From Chryseobacterium sp. 52 (lineage in GTDB: Bacteria > Bacteroidota > Bacteroidia > Flavobacteriales > Weeksellaceae), in assembly GCF_002754245.1 (NCBI RefSeq), contig NZ_PEEX01000001.1, positions 620,001 through 684,000 on the forward strand: 64,000 bases of DNA. The letters run 5' to 3'. The translations under genes were made by a program, and so were the position numbers. Under the pieces are notes generated by a model. It ran no database searches, was not told the origin of the DNA, and saw only the letters and a list, made by a program, of their open reading frames with translations. Shown here piece by piece: positions 25,568 to 35,546 of this stretch. Within the stretch, counting starts at the first letter, position 1. Every line of letters starts with the position of its first letter.

Positions 25568-27778
25568 ATGAAAAGACTATTTCTACTGTTCACTTTCTTA
25601 TTGGGCTTTGCTCAGATGAGGGCGGATGAGGGGATGTGGCTGTTAATGCTCATCAAAAGACTTAACGGGGTTGACATGCAAAAACAAGGTTTGCATTTGA
25701 CACCTGAAGAAATTTATTCGGTAAACAATTCAAGCTTAAAAGATGCTATTGTAAGCTTCGGAGGCTTCTGTACCGGAGAAATTGTTTCTGACAAAGGACT
25801 TATTTTCACGAACCACCACTGTGGTTACGGTGCTGTTGCTGCAGCTTCTACTCCGGAAAAAGATTATCTGAAAAACGGATTCTGGGCAATGAAGCAGAAA
25901 GACGAATTTAATGCAAAAGATCTTTATGTAAGGTTTTTGGTTAGAATGGATGATGCTACGCAGAGAATCAATTCTAAGCTCAACAACAATATGACCGGAG
26001 CAGAGAGAAAAGCAGTTATTGATGCTGAAACAAAGGCAATCCAGACTGAAAACTCTGAAAACGGAAAATATACTGTAGTGGTAAGAGATTTCTTCAACGG
26101 AAATGAATTTTACTATTTCGTATACCAGGATTACAAAGATATCAGATTGGTAGGTGCACCCCCTTCATCATTAGGTAAATTCGGAGGTGATACAGATAAC
26201 TGGGAATGGCCAAGACATACGGCTGACTTTACAGTATTCAGAGTTTATGGAGATGCAGCAGGAAACCCTGCAGAATTTGCTCCAACCAATGTTCCTTTGA
26301 AACCTAAGCACTTCCTTCCTGTTTCTCTAAAAGGAATCAAGCCTGGTGATTTCTCTATGATCCTTGGATACCCTGGAAGAACAAACCGTTATCTTACTTC
26401 TTACGGAATCCAGCAGATGGTAAATAAAGACTATCCGGCTTGGGTAGAATCTTCTAAATTAGCGATGGACGTTATGAAAAAGTATATGGACAAAGATAAA
26501 GCGACTCAGCTTAACTATGCGTCTCAATATGCTTCTGTAGCTAACTACTGGAAAAACAGACAGGGAACTATCGATGCGGTAGATAAAAACGGAACAATCT
26601 CTGACAAACAGAAGATCGAAGACACTTACAGAAAATGGTCTGTAATGCCTGGTAATACTGCTTATGATGGAGTTTTAGAAGACATTGGAGAATATTACAA
26701 ACAGGTTTCTGAAAGAAATGTTGAAAGAAACTATGCTTCACAGTTCTCAAGAAATGCAAAATATATTACGCTTGCTTTACAGGTAGGATCTGTACTTAAA
26801 GCTTATGCTGCACAAGATATGCAGGGAAGACTTGCGATGAAGGCTAAAACTGAAGCAGCACTGAAAGCAGCTTATGAAAACTTCAACCCATCTCTGGAAG
26901 GAGAAATGCTTGCTTCTATGGCTGGTCTTTACCAGTCGAGAGTAACGAATAAAGAAGTGGCATCTGCTACTATTTTAGGATTAGACGCTAAGACTCTTTC
27001 TAATGTAGCCTATTCTTCTATTTTCGCGAACAAGACTTCTGCAACGAACTTCTTATTGAACCCGGATGCATTAAAACTTGACGCTGACCAACTTTGGAAA
27101 ATTGCGAACGGAATTGTGGCAGACCAAAAAATGATGACGGAGAAGTATTCTAAAGTTGATGATAACTTCAACAAGAACAACCGTCTGTTTTTAGCTGGAT
27201 TAATGAAAGCTATGCCTGAGAAAAAATTCTACCCGGATGCTAACTCTACGATGAGATTAACATACGGAACGGTAGATAAACTTCCTGTTAGAAATGACAG
27301 AAACTACTTTGGTGTTACTGATAACTATTATACTGACATGACCGGTCTTGTTGGAAAATACAAGAAAGGGGATGAAGAATTCGATCTTCCACAAAGAGTG
27401 ATCGATCTTTATAACCTTAAAGATTTCGGACAGTATGCTGATGCTGCAGGATATATGCCTGTTAACTTCCTTTCTAACAATGATATTACAGGGGGTAACT
27501 CTGGTTCTCCGGTAATTGACGGAGACGGAAACCTTATCGGTATTGCATTCGATGGAAACAGCGAAGCATTAAGCGGTGATATCGTATTTGAACAGGAGTG
27601 GCAGAAAACGATCAACGTAGATGTACGTTTCGTTCTTTGGACTATCGACAAATATGCCGGAGCAAGAAGATTAGTTGACGAATTAAAGCTTGTAAGAGGA
27701 GAAAACACTCCTGCTGATACAAAGACTAAAAATTCAGGGACTACTCAAATGCCTAAGAAAACAAAAACCAAAAAATAA
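25568..27778 (+). CDS. S46 family dipeptidyl-peptidase, DPP7 type
   Basis: The start at 25568 gives a proper signal peptide (MKRLFLLFTFLLGFAQMRA) and 736 residues. An in-frame extension to 25460 does not. The chymotrypsin-type triad is complete: His in NHHCGYG (83/84), Asp220 in HTADFTVF and Ser645 in GGNSGSP. The family removes dipeptides from the N-terminus of oligopeptides in the periplasm. The residue 18 positions after the catalytic Ser decides specificity (Gly in DPP7, Arg in DPP11). Here it is Gly663 in FDGN, which predicts preference for hydrophobic P1 residues rather than Asp/Glu. The gene is monocistronic with its own terminator. Confidence 0.92.
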   Translation: MKRLFLLFTFLLGFAQMRADEGMWLLMLIKRLNGVDMQKQGLHLTPEEIYSVNNSSLKDAIVSFGGFCTGEIVSDKGLIFTNHHCGYGAVAAASTPEKDYLKNGFWAMKQKDEFNAKDLYVRFLVRMDDATQRINSKLNNNMTGAERKAVIDAETKAIQTENSENGKYTVVVRDFFNGNEFYYFVYQDYKDIRLVGAPPSSLGKFGGDTDNWEWPRHTADFTVFRVYGDAAGNPAEFAPTNVPLKPKHFLPVSLKGIKPGDFSMILGYPGRTNRYLTSYGIQQMVNKDYPAWVESSKLAMDVMKKYMDKDKATQLNYASQYASVANYWKNRQGTIDAVDKNGTISDKQKIEDTYRKWSVMPGNTAYDGVLEDIGEYYKQVSERNVERNYASQFSRNAKYITLALQVGSVLKAYAAQDMQGRLAMKAKTEAALKAAYENFNPSLEGEMLASMAGLYQSRVTNKEVASATILGLDAKTLSNVAYSSIFANKTSATNFLLNPDALKLDADQLWKIANGIVADQKMMTEKYSKVDDNFNKNNRLFLAGLMKAMPEKKFYPDANSTMRLTYGTVDKLPVRNDRNYFGVTDNYYTDMTGLVGKYKKGDEEFDLPQRVIDLYNLKDFGQYADAAGYMPVNFLSNNDITGGNSGSPVIDGDGNLIGIAFDGNSEALSGDIVFEQEWQKTINVDVRFVLWTIDKYAGARRLVDELKLVRGENTPADTKTKNSGTTQMPKKTKTKK

Positions 27779-27797
27779 TCTTTTTTGATTTAGATAT

Positions 27798-27828
27798 AAA
27801 ACCGTGAATGTATGTTCACGGTTTTTTT
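27798..27828 (+). terminator. Intrinsic terminator of the dipeptidyl-peptidase gene
   Basis: A perfect 11-bp stem AAAACCGTGAA/TTCACGGTTTT with a 6-base loop and a trailing T run, 19 bases past the stop codon. Confidence 0.85.
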
Positions 27829-27853
27829 ATTTTTGAACTATAAATCTTTCCAT

Positions 27854-28324
27854 ATGAAACCGATAGAGTTTAAAGCAGTCATACAGCAAAATGGTGAAAT
27901 AAATGCCGCTTTTGTGGAGTTTCCGTTTTCTACAGAGGAACTCTTCAGCAAAAAAGGACAGGTAAAAATTAAAGCCACATTTGACCGTACAGTGGAATAC
28001 CGTGGGAGCCTTGTCAAAATGAAATCTGATTGTCATATTTTGGGTCTCACTCAGGAAGTACGAAAGCAGCTTGGGAAAAGTTTCGGGGATACCGTTTCAG
28101 TTTCCTTATTTGAAGATAAGGAAGAAAGAACGGTAGAAATCACCGATGATATTGCTACTGTTTTTAATGAAAACTCTGAAGCGAAAACTCTTTTTGAAGC
28201 AATGAGCTACACGCATAGAAAAGAATATATCCGTTGGATTGAGGAAGCGAAGAAACCTGAGACAAGGGAAAAAAGAAAAATCAGGATGATAGAAATGATT
28301 CTGGAGGGGAAGAAAGGAATATAA
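27854..28324 (+). CDS. YdeI/OmpD-associated family protein with DUF1905 domain
   Basis: I choose the ATG at 27854 (MKPIEFKAVIQQNG; 156 residues), because the longer frame from 27812 would run through the terminator upstream. The N-terminal beta-rich DUF1905 domain contains FVEFPFSTEELFSKKG and YRGSLVKM; the C-terminal YdeI part is AMSYTHRKEYIRWIEEAKKPETREKRKIRMIEMI. Cytoplasmic. YdeI-like proteins have been linked to tolerance of antimicrobial peptides, but the mechanism is unclear. Monocistronic. Confidence 0.82.
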   Translation: MKPIEFKAVIQQNGEINAAFVEFPFSTEELFSKKGQVKIKATFDRTVEYRGSLVKMKSDCHILGLTQEVRKQLGKSFGDTVSVSLFEDKEERTVEITDDIATVFNENSEAKTLFEAMSYTHRKEYIRWIEEAKKPETREKRKIRMIEMILEGKKGI

Positions 28325-28350
28325 AAAAGAGTCCAGGAAATCCTGAACTC
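28321..28350 (-). terminator. Intrinsic terminator of the beta-helix gene
   Basis: On the minus strand a 10-bp stem (GAGTTCAGGA with one mismatch, short loop) is followed by TCTTTTTTAT. It lies 33 bases past the stop of the beta-helix gene and overlaps the last codons of the convergent YdeI-like gene. Confidence 0.65.
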
Positions 28351-28382
28351 TGTGGTTTATTTTAAATGCATTGGTCTGTTTT

Positions 28383-30425
28383 TTATGCAAACGGGGGATT
28401 CATACTGTTGACAATATTGGATGGCAAGCCTGAAACGCCGGCATATTTAACATTATTAACCAGAGACACACTGTCAGCTGAAGGAAAAACATAATTTCCG
28501 GTAAAAACACAATTTTGAAACAGAGCGTAGCTCAGTTTGTCAATGCTTCCCCCTTTCCATTCTACATTTTTAAACTGGATATTACAATCAGCATATGATG
28601 CATAAGTATAATCAGTATTAAAATGATTAATATCTCCTCCATCCATAATAAGTGTCTCGAGGTTCGCTCCACTAAACACAACTCTTCCATATCCAAAACA
28701 ATCAGTCAAATATAAATTAACACGTCGAATATAATCAGCATTATCCATAGAATTTAAATATACACTTGTAGTAGTAAGTGCATTTGTAGTCAACCTACCA
28801 GAGATTTCTATATTCGTACCATGCCCCAATTGCTTAACACTATCTTTAACAATTTGTACTGCAGCATATTTAGTTGTAGACTTTGCATTTAGAATGGTAT
28901 CCGTAATTTTCAACTTTTTGATGTTAACATACTTTCTATTCAAAACACCTAAAAAAAAGCAATACACTATATCTGCGTCTGTGTTAATAATTGGGTTGAT
29001 TATATTAAGTCTTTCAGGAAGTTTTGCATCTACTGTATAATTTTGTAGCATTTCCTCCCCAACGTTTCCACCTGGGCTCGTATATGAGAACATATAAACA
29101 TCTCTTTTGTTCGATTGATTACTAGAATCTTCAGTGTTAAAAACAGGATTATTTATATTTACAATTCCCCCTAAGCTGGGAGTATCCAATCTGATCCCAA
29201 AGAATATGCTGGCACTTCCATTTACTACCGGAGAATTCAGGGTAATATTGTTCCCCGCAAATTGAAATGCAGCGGCGCTCGGCCCAGTTTTTATGGTAGT
29301 TTCATTGGCTGTAAATCTGTCCGTCCAGTGATCATCTATCCCGTCTTCCCAAACACCTCTGTTAATGGTGACGTCTACGCTGTTTCTACCTGTATATCCA
29401 TGTCTGCATTCTATTACATTTCCATCATTAATGACTACACCTATCGACTCGTAGTTTGCAATACCATAACCAACTCCATCTTTTCTAAATCCTTTTATAA
29501 AAGGATTATTGATGATAATATCTGCGCATTGTTTTATTTCTAATGCCACAAGCCCGACATTATTAATTGTATTAATAATTCGTGGATTATTTAGAGTCAC
29601 ATTATCTCTATTAACAAATAAATATTTAGCCCCGTTTAGATTTACAGCGGTTTCAATACTCAGGTTTTCTATAGAAATATGCTCTTCCAAGATATATTTA
29701 GTAACAGTTAATGCAGCAGGGTCATTCGGATCTTGTTTGTAAGAACAAACCAAAGGCGTCGTCAGTTTTCCATCATTACTTCTTATAAATTCTTTCTTTT
29801 TATAAAAAGTTTCGGTAGAAATACCATCACGCTCAGTGAGTATTTCATCTGACTCAAAAAGCAGATTTGCAATACCTGTATGATTAAAACCTACATCCAA
29901 ACTTCCACGTTTCATTTTGTTCGTAATCCATGTGCTTATATCCACTGCCTCACCATTAAATCTTCGGGCAATCGTTATAGATACATCCGCATTTTCATTC
30001 ATAAGAATAAATTTCCCGTCACACCTTCCGCTGGTTTTAATCTCAAAAGGCTGTTTTACAACGACTTTAAACTTACCTGGAATGGCCCAGAACAGATGAT
30101 TGGTATTAACATAATTAAAATAAGGTAAAATAAAAGGAGTATCATTATACGTTCCATTTCCTTTCACTCCAAAGTATCTGACATCCAGATCGTGGGCAAA
30201 ATTATGTTCCAGTTTAATTCCTCCAGTTTCAATAACACTCCCTCCATCATCCGTACCCAGCGTGGCAGACAAATGATAAATGATTGGACCCGGGGTATCT
30301 CCCTTTTCATAATATCCTAAAAGGCAAACTCCCTTATAAATGCCGTTTTGAAGATCTGTTATTTCCGAAGCCGATAGATTTCTCATTTCAGTCATCGTGT
30401 TCTTTACAATACATGGAAAACTCAT
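28383..30425 (-). CDS. Right-handed beta-helix (pectate-lyase-3/tailspike-like) protein
   Basis: 680 residues without a signal peptide. The N-terminal part (about 10-90) has LQNGIYKGVCLLGYYEKGDT and GGSVIETGGIKLEHNF, a block seen in phage-tail or surface proteins, followed by DVRYFGVKGNGTYNDTPF, the entry to a pectate_lyase_3 beta-helix. The remaining sequence has the repeating short beta-strands of a parallel helix (VTLNNPRIINTINNVG; ITLNSPVVNGSASIFFG). No catalytic residues are evident. The lack of a signal peptide and the tailspike-like head suggest a cytoplasmically assembled phage-like or injected component. Its control region carries the 40-bp element shared with the operon at 46708, so co-regulation is likely. 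Confidence 0.75.
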   Translation of the reverse strand: MSFPCIVKNTMTEMRNLSASEITDLQNGIYKGVCLLGYYEKGDTPGPIIYHLSATLGTDDGGSVIETGGIKLEHNFAHDLDVRYFGVKGNGTYNDTPFILPYFNYVNTNHLFWAIPGKFKVVVKQPFEIKTSGRCDGKFILMNENADVSITIARRFNGEAVDISTWITNKMKRGSLDVGFNHTGIANLLFESDEILTERDGISTETFYKKKEFIRSNDGKLTTPLVCSYKQDPNDPAALTVTKYILEEHISIENLSIETAVNLNGAKYLFVNRDNVTLNNPRIINTINNVGLVALEIKQCADIIINNPFIKGFRKDGVGYGIANYESIGVVINDGNVIECRHGYTGRNSVDVTINRGVWEDGIDDHWTDRFTANETTIKTGPSAAAFQFAGNNITLNSPVVNGSASIFFGIRLDTPSLGGIVNINNPVFNTEDSSNQSNKRDVYMFSYTSPGGNVGEEMLQNYTVDAKLPERLNIINPIINTDADIVYCFFLGVLNRKYVNIKKLKITDTILNAKSTTKYAAVQIVKDSVKQLGHGTNIEISGRLTTNALTTTSVYLNSMDNADYIRRVNLYLTDCFGYGRVVFSGANLETLIMDGGDINHFNTDYTYASYADCNIQFKNVEWKGGSIDKLSYALFQNCVFTGNYVFPSADSVSLVNNVKYAGVSGLPSNIVNSMNPPFA

Positions 30426-30493
30426 AAAAATATTTTTTGATTAAGGTTAATTGTAGACAAAAATGATATGGCCATATTCTCTTTTTCTCTAAA

Positions 30494-30533
30494 GCAAATA
30501 TCGTTACGCACTGCGACAGAACTCGACGTATTA
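30494..30533 (-). promoter_or_regulatory. 40-bp control element, copy A (upstream of the beta-helix gene)
   Basis: The plus strand reads GCAAATATC, 10 variable bases, GCGACAGAACT, one variable base, GACGT, one variable base, TTA. It matches copy B at 46867-46906 at 28 of the 30 positions outside the spacer, with the same spacing, and lies 68 bases upstream of the start at 30425. On the coding strand the gene-proximal part reads GATATTTG, one base off the -7 consensus TAnnTTTG, so the block beyond it occupies the usual activator or -33 position. Confidence 0.65.
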
Positions 30534-30693
30534 TAATTAGAAATAAAAAATTTCCCAATCTAAAGCCTCAGAACGAGCTAATTTTAGTTACGATTGCCAA
30601 TGATTTAAAAAAATAAATAAAATTTTTGTCAGGATTTGGAAAAAGTCCGACAATAGGTATGAGACAACTCATTATAACTATAAAATTTTATTT

Positions 30694-31914
30694 ATGAAAA
30701 AAACCTTACTTACCATCGCATCGCTAGCAACAGGGCTACTAACGACATTTGCACTTACCTCTTGTGATAACAATGACACTATGATGGAAAACCCTTCTGT
30801 TCAAAGAATGATTACGATTGAAAACGTAGCCACTGCAAAGGATTTTGTAGAAAGCGGAAGTTTCCAGGGCACAGCTAATCCTGTGATTTTACCGGGCCAG
30901 TCTGTTTCTTTCACATTCAGTGCCGGAAAGGCTCAGTCTTTAATGTTTGCCACCATGTACGGAGCTTCGAAAGACTGGTTTTTCGCATCGAAACAGCCGG
31001 GAATCAAACTATTTGATGATAATGGAAATGCAATCACCGGAGATGTTTCTTCACAGGTTTTGCTATGGGATAACGGAACAAAAGACAATACAACAGGACA
31101 GGCGGAAAGTAAACCTATTGCACAGGTGTCGGATGTTATCGCTTCTCAGCTCATGAAGCTTAGCCTTACTTTTAATGATGTTTCTTCAGAATTTACATTA
31201 ACCATTAACAACACTTCTGGCGGAACAACTCATTCAACCCCTTTTTCTCCCGGAGTATGGGCGGTTTCAAATTACAACGGGTCTCAGCTTCTTAATAATG
31301 CTCCATTTTTTACTCCAAATGCGATGTCAAATCCTGAAATTACTGATATTGCCCAAATGGGGAGCATCAATAAAATGGTGACTCAACTTAATGCCAACAC
31401 AGGCATTATGACCGGGCTTTCTCCTACTTTGGTGGTGGTTTACACCGGGGATAAAAATCCTATTTATGAATTAGGACAAGCCGATTCCGGTAAAGGCTTA
31501 AAAGAAATTGCTCAAATGGGAAATGTTACAAAGCTTCAGACCAGTTTAAAATCTCTACCTCATGTGAAAGGAGTTTATGTTGCCGGGAATGCTCCTGTGG
31601 CACCGGGAAACAAAGTCTCGACTCCATTTACAGCTTCTTCCGGGGATAAAATTGCCTATGTGACAATGTTTGGGTTTTCCAATGACTGGTTTTATGCCAA
31701 TGAACAGACGATTAATGCGGGTACAAAAGGGAATGTAACCTCTATGACCTCATTATTTGACTCAGGAACAGGAATCGATCAGTATCCGGGTGCGGGAAAT
31801 CATCAGGCCTTATTCGGAGGAACTCCTCAAAGCGAAAGTAAGGTAATTTCCAAGGTTGGAAATGTATTTCCAGTTCCTGCAGTACAAAATGTTATAAAAG
31901 TAACGATTGAATAA
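30694..31914 (+). CDS. Spondin-domain lipoprotein with two repeats
   Basis: 406 residues with a lipoprotein signal (FALTSCDNN). Two Spondin_N-like domains follow: residues about 35-185 (ITIENVATAKDF, LMFATMYGASKDWFFA) and about 205-405 (ITDIAQMGSI, KIAYVTMFGFSNDWFYA). The paired motif '(T)MFG/YG(A/F)S(K/N)DWF(F/Y)A' shows the internal duplication. Spondin domains in bacteria are surface lipoproteins of unknown role, possibly adhesive. Monocistronic, ended by a strong terminator. Confidence 0.8.
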   Translation: MKKTLLTIASLATGLLTTFALTSCDNNDTMMENPSVQRMITIENVATAKDFVESGSFQGTANPVILPGQSVSFTFSAGKAQSLMFATMYGASKDWFFASKQPGIKLFDDNGNAITGDVSSQVLLWDNGTKDNTTGQAESKPIAQVSDVIASQLMKLSLTFNDVSSEFTLTINNTSGGTTHSTPFSPGVWAVSNYNGSQLLNNAPFFTPNAMSNPEITDIAQMGSINKMVTQLNANTGIMTGLSPTLVVVYTGDKNPIYELGQADSGKGLKEIAQMGNVTKLQTSLKSLPHVKGVYVAGNAPVAPGNKVSTPFTASSGDKIAYVTMFGFSNDWFYANEQTINAGTKGNVTSMTSLFDSGTGIDQYPGAGNHQALFGGTPQSESKVISKVGNVFPVPAVQNVIKVTIE

Positions 31915-31952
31915 ACCTACAAATACACCGGAATTTTAAATTGAAAATAAAT

Positions 31953-31988
31953 AAGACCAGACAGCAAAATTGTCTGGTCTTTTCTTTT
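31953..31988 (+). terminator. Intrinsic terminator of the spondin lipoprotein gene
   Basis: Perfect stem AAGACCAGACA/TGTCTGGTCTT with a 7-base loop and a T-rich tail, 38 bases past the stop. Confidence 0.87.
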
Positions 31989-31990
31989 AA

Positions 31991-32080
31991 TTATTTAGGA
32001 AGACCTTCCTGTGTAAAAGGATCGTATTTCTTCAGCAGGTCAAAGAAGCTTTCCAGTGTAAGGTAATTTTCCATAAACAT
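31991..32080 (-). pseudogene. Short reading frame, possibly the 3' remnant of a lost gene
   Basis: The minus strand encodes MFMENYLTLESFFDLLKKYD and ends TQEGLPK before a TAA. The frame stays open for eight more codons upstream (…LNRRQFGL) until a TGA. The composition looks like real protein rather than noise, but the length is only 29-40 residues. It could be a small gene or the C-terminal end of a deleted one, wedged between the spondin terminator and the AT-rich membrane protein. Confidence 0.3.
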
Positions 32081-32156
32081 TAGTCCAAATTGTCTTCTGT
32101 TTAGAGTTAATCATTGAGAATTGATATAACCACAAAATCAATTTTGAAATATTTTT

Positions 32157-33740
32157 CTATCTTGAAATTATAATATTAGCAATATATCCTAAACATATAA
32201 TACCTACAACATATTCAAGAAGAATCAAAGAGCAATACCAAATATTCGAAACCTTAAGATTTTCAATATCTAATTTCAAACCCCAAAATACAAAAAAAGT
32301 ATAGAAAAAACAGTTAACCATATTTCTTACTTCTAAAAGCCAAGGATTTGGGTAAGTCCTTCTTATAAATCGATCAGCAATAGTAAATTCTCTCATATAA
32401 TATCCCTGATACAATATTTTTGGAAAAAATAGAAGATTGAATGAAAAGAAAAACAACATCAGCATAATTGAATTTTGAAAGATCATATTTTTTTCATATC
32501 CAAAGTAATTCCAATTCTTACGAACAAAATTACTGAACCAACTATTACTTCTCTTATCCATAAAATTCTGATAAGCAACATCATATTTCTGAAACTGTTC
32601 AGGATTATCTTTATACCTTTCAAGTAGAAATTTATATAAAATGATTTGTTTTGAGAAACTTTGTTTTTCACTTACGATAAAAGTAAAACCCTGATCAGGA
32701 AGAATAAGGTTTTCAGGATTTACATTCAGAAGAGTAATTTTTGCATAATATTCATCATCATATTCTATATTATTGCGTAAAAACCTCCTATTACTTTGAT
32801 TTTTGTAGAGGTAGTATTTTGGTATTAATGATAATTTTCCATTTCCTTTAAATGATTCAATTGTACATGAATCACCCAATGTGATTGTATTAATAGAATC
32901 CAAGATAACGTCTTTAATATGTACTTTACACCATGTGACATCAATCTTAGTCTTAGATAATTTTGTATTTAAAATAGAAACCTTCCCAAGACTCTTAGCA
33001 TTAATACTAATATTTCCCTCTAAGATATCTCCAGAAATAAATTTTACAGTATCACAAGTTATTCTTAAGTATTTATTACCAATGCTGTCATTTGATAAAA
33101 ATACTTGTTTTGCATCCAAATTTGCTTCACTATTCTGTACTAAAGAACAGTTAATAATATCTATTTTTTCTGCATTTATTTTTAAAAAACTTTTTTTAAG
33201 ATTTAACATATAAATCTTAACCTTTTTTGCCGCATTAATACCAATGCTACTAATTTCATTAATTTTATTTTTATCACCATTCATAATCTCTACACTATCC
33301 ACATAATCAATATATATATGAGATTTTTTCTTCTTAGTTTGATAAATGGTGTCCGCCACTGGGAATAGTGATGATGCCGGCAATCTAAATTGCTCTTTTT
33401 TATTTTTTAAAATAAAAGTACGCCCATTATTGCCTTTTATAATTTCAAAATCTCCCTTTAAAGGTAAATTAAGGTTATCACCACCTCCTAAAATTAAACC
33501 GTCAAAACGATTATTATTTGTCAATAATGTATTCCGAAGACTATCAGTACTTAAATCTATTGCATTAATACTTTGTTGTTGTATATTTTGATACACTTCA
33601 TCTTTTGTATCAAAATATTCACTAATTACAGTTAATTTTGAATGACGAAGTAAAAGTATACCAATAATTGATACAATTATTAAAGGTAAAAATTTAATTT
33701 TTTTAGAATCAATTATGTTATTTAAATTCATGATTTTCAA
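32157..33740 (-). CDS. AT-rich hypothetical membrane protein
   Basis: 527 residues: an N-terminal membrane span (FLPLIIVSIIGILLL, about 18-32), a long extracytoplasmic part made of short repeated beta-strands (INAEKIDIINCSL, ISINAKSLGKVSILNTKL, KIDVTWCKVHIKDVIL, about 150-310) like a small beta-helix, and three to four hydrophobic segments at the C-terminus (IMLMLFFFSFNLLFF; LILLEYVVGIICLGYIANI). I do not recognise it. Codon use is strongly A/T-biased compared with its neighbours, which suggests recent acquisition. A start three codons downstream (33731) is equally possible. Confidence 0.65.
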   Translation of the reverse strand: MKIMNLNNIIDSKKIKFLPLIIVSIIGILLLRHSKLTVISEYFDTKDEVYQNIQQQSINAIDLSTDSLRNTLLTNNNRFDGLILGGGDNLNLPLKGDFEIIKGNNGRTFILKNKKEQFRLPASSLFPVADTIYQTKKKKSHIYIDYVDSVEIMNGDKNKINEISSIGINAAKKVKIYMLNLKKSFLKINAEKIDIINCSLVQNSEANLDAKQVFLSNDSIGNKYLRITCDTVKFISGDILEGNISINAKSLGKVSILNTKLSKTKIDVTWCKVHIKDVILDSINTITLGDSCTIESFKGNGKLSLIPKYYLYKNQSNRRFLRNNIEYDDEYYAKITLLNVNPENLILPDQGFTFIVSEKQSFSKQIILYKFLLERYKDNPEQFQKYDVAYQNFMDKRSNSWFSNFVRKNWNYFGYEKNMIFQNSIMLMLFFFSFNLLFFPKILYQGYYMREFTIADRFIRRTYPNPWLLEVRNMVNCFFYTFFVFWGLKLDIENLKVSNIWYCSLILLEYVVGIICLGYIANIIISR

Positions 33741-33901
33741 TGGTTTATATTTAAATAAACATAATGAATTAAATTAACTTTTGATTTAAATAAATGTTAA
33801 GATTGAAAATAAAGATTAAGACGTCACATCGTCTTTTTAAATAGATAAAAAATATATCCTCAGATTAAAAAAGTATACCCTGTTTCAGAAATGTTTTGGA
33901 T

Positions 33902-35437
33902 TCATACATTCCAGAAGCCCCGGTCTAAACTTCTGTACTGTATGGCTTCCGAAATATGATGGGAAAGAATGTTTTCGGATCCTTCCAGATCAGCTGCAGT
34001 TCTGGCAACTTTGAGGATACGGTCATATGCTCTGGCAGAAAGATTCAGCTTCTCCATAGCGAGTTTGATAAGATTGAATGACGTTTCTTCCAGATTGCAA
34101 AATTTTTCAATTTCTTTAGGTCCCATCTGTGCATTATAGCTGATAGCAAGGTCTTTATATCTCTCATTCTGAATACTCCGTGCTTTCAGTACCCGTTCTC
34201 TGATGTCTGTACTTCTTTCTCCTTTTCTTTTCTCTGCAAGCTGATCAAATTCAACTTTCTGAACTTCAATGTGAATATCGATTCTGTCTAATAAGGGTCC
34301 TGAGAGTTTATTCATATACCGCTGCATTTCATAAACAGATGAGGTATTGCCCGGATCATCAGGGAAAAAGCCACTGGGACTGGGGTTCATTGAGGCTACC
34401 AACATGAAGCTCGCAGGATAATTGACAGTAAATCTGGCTCTGGAAATGGTTACTTCCCGATCTTCAAGAGGCTGTCTCATGACTTCTAAAACTGTTCTCT
34501 TAAATTCCGGCATCTCATCCAGAAATAAAACACCGTTGTGCGCCAATGAAATTTCTCCGGGTTGAGGATAGCTTCCCCCTCCTACCAAAGCGACATCTGA
34601 AATGGTATGATGAGGTGACCGGAAAGGTCTCACAGTCATGAGGGAAGTTTCGGTACCCATTTTTCCTGCTACCGAATGGATCTTTGTTGTTTCCAGTGCT
34701 TCTTTTAGGGTTAAAGGGGGCAGAATTCCCGGTACTCTTTTAGCCAGCATGGTCTTCCCGCTTCCCGGCGGACCGATCAATATGATGTTATGCCCTCCGG
34801 CAGCGGCTACTTCCATGGCTCTTTTTGCGGTTTCCTGGCCTTTAACTTCGGAAAAATCAAATGGAAAATCATTCATTTTTTCCTGAAATTCTTTTCTTGT
34901 ATCTAACAGGACTCTTTCAATCGGTTTTCCTTCGTTAAAAAAATCAATTACCTCTTTAATATTTTCTACGCCATACACTTCGAGGCTATCTACAATTGCT
35001 GCTTCACGGGTATTTTGCATCGGGAGTATAATTCCTTTAAAACCTTCTTCTCTTGCCTGAATTGCAATAGGAAGAACCCCTTTAATGGGCTGCAGGCTTC
35101 CATCCAGAGAAAGCTCCCCCATAATGACATAGTTATGAATATTTTCGGCAAGGATCTGGTCTGAAGCAGCAAGGATTCCTATGGCAATACTAAGATCATA
35201 GGCCGCTCCTTCTTTCCGAAGATCTGCGGGGGCCATATTAATTGTAATTTTCTTTCCGGGGATTTTGTAGCCTACATTTTTCAGTGCAGCAGAGATTCTG
35301 TAACTGCTTTCTTTGATGGCATTGTCTGGAAGTCCTACCAGATGGTACCCTACTCCTCCGGTATCTACGTTTACCTCAATAGTGATGGTTTGTGCAGCAA
35401 CTCCATGAATTGCGCTTCCATAAATTTTAACGAGCAT
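33902..35437 (-). CDS. YifB/ComM family Mg-chelatase-like AAA ATPase
   Basis: 511 residues, the standard size. An N-terminal ChlI domain (VNVDTGGVGYHLVGLPDNAI) is followed by the AAA domain with Walker A GPPGSGKTMLAKR and Walker B VLFLDEMPEF, sensor region VASMNPSPSG and the C-terminal Mg_chelatase_C part with LSARAYDRILKVARTAADLEGS. In naturally transformable bacteria the ComM homologue is a hexameric helicase promoting branch migration during integration of incoming DNA. Cytoplasmic, monocistronic. Confidence 0.93.
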   Translation of the reverse strand: MLVKIYGSAIHGVAAQTITIEVNVDTGGVGYHLVGLPDNAIKESSYRISAALKNVGYKIPGKKITINMAPADLRKEGAAYDLSIAIGILAASDQILAENIHNYVIMGELSLDGSLQPIKGVLPIAIQAREEGFKGIILPMQNTREAAIVDSLEVYGVENIKEVIDFFNEGKPIERVLLDTRKEFQEKMNDFPFDFSEVKGQETAKRAMEVAAAGGHNIILIGPPGSGKTMLAKRVPGILPPLTLKEALETTKIHSVAGKMGTETSLMTVRPFRSPHHTISDVALVGGGSYPQPGEISLAHNGVLFLDEMPEFKRTVLEVMRQPLEDREVTISRARFTVNYPASFMLVASMNPSPSGFFPDDPGNTSSVYEMQRYMNKLSGPLLDRIDIHIEVQKVEFDQLAEKRKGERSTDIRERVLKARSIQNERYKDLAISYNAQMGPKEIEKFCNLEETSFNLIKLAMEKLNLSARAYDRILKVARTAADLEGSENILSHHISEAIQYRSLDRGFWNV

Positions 35438-35546
35438 GATTGTGTTTTCTGTAAAAATAAATAATAAATTATTTCAAAAAACAGGCTTTAGAATGAACCG
35501 TTTTCTGCCTTAGAATGTATTTTTAAAAAAATATTAATAAAAAGAT

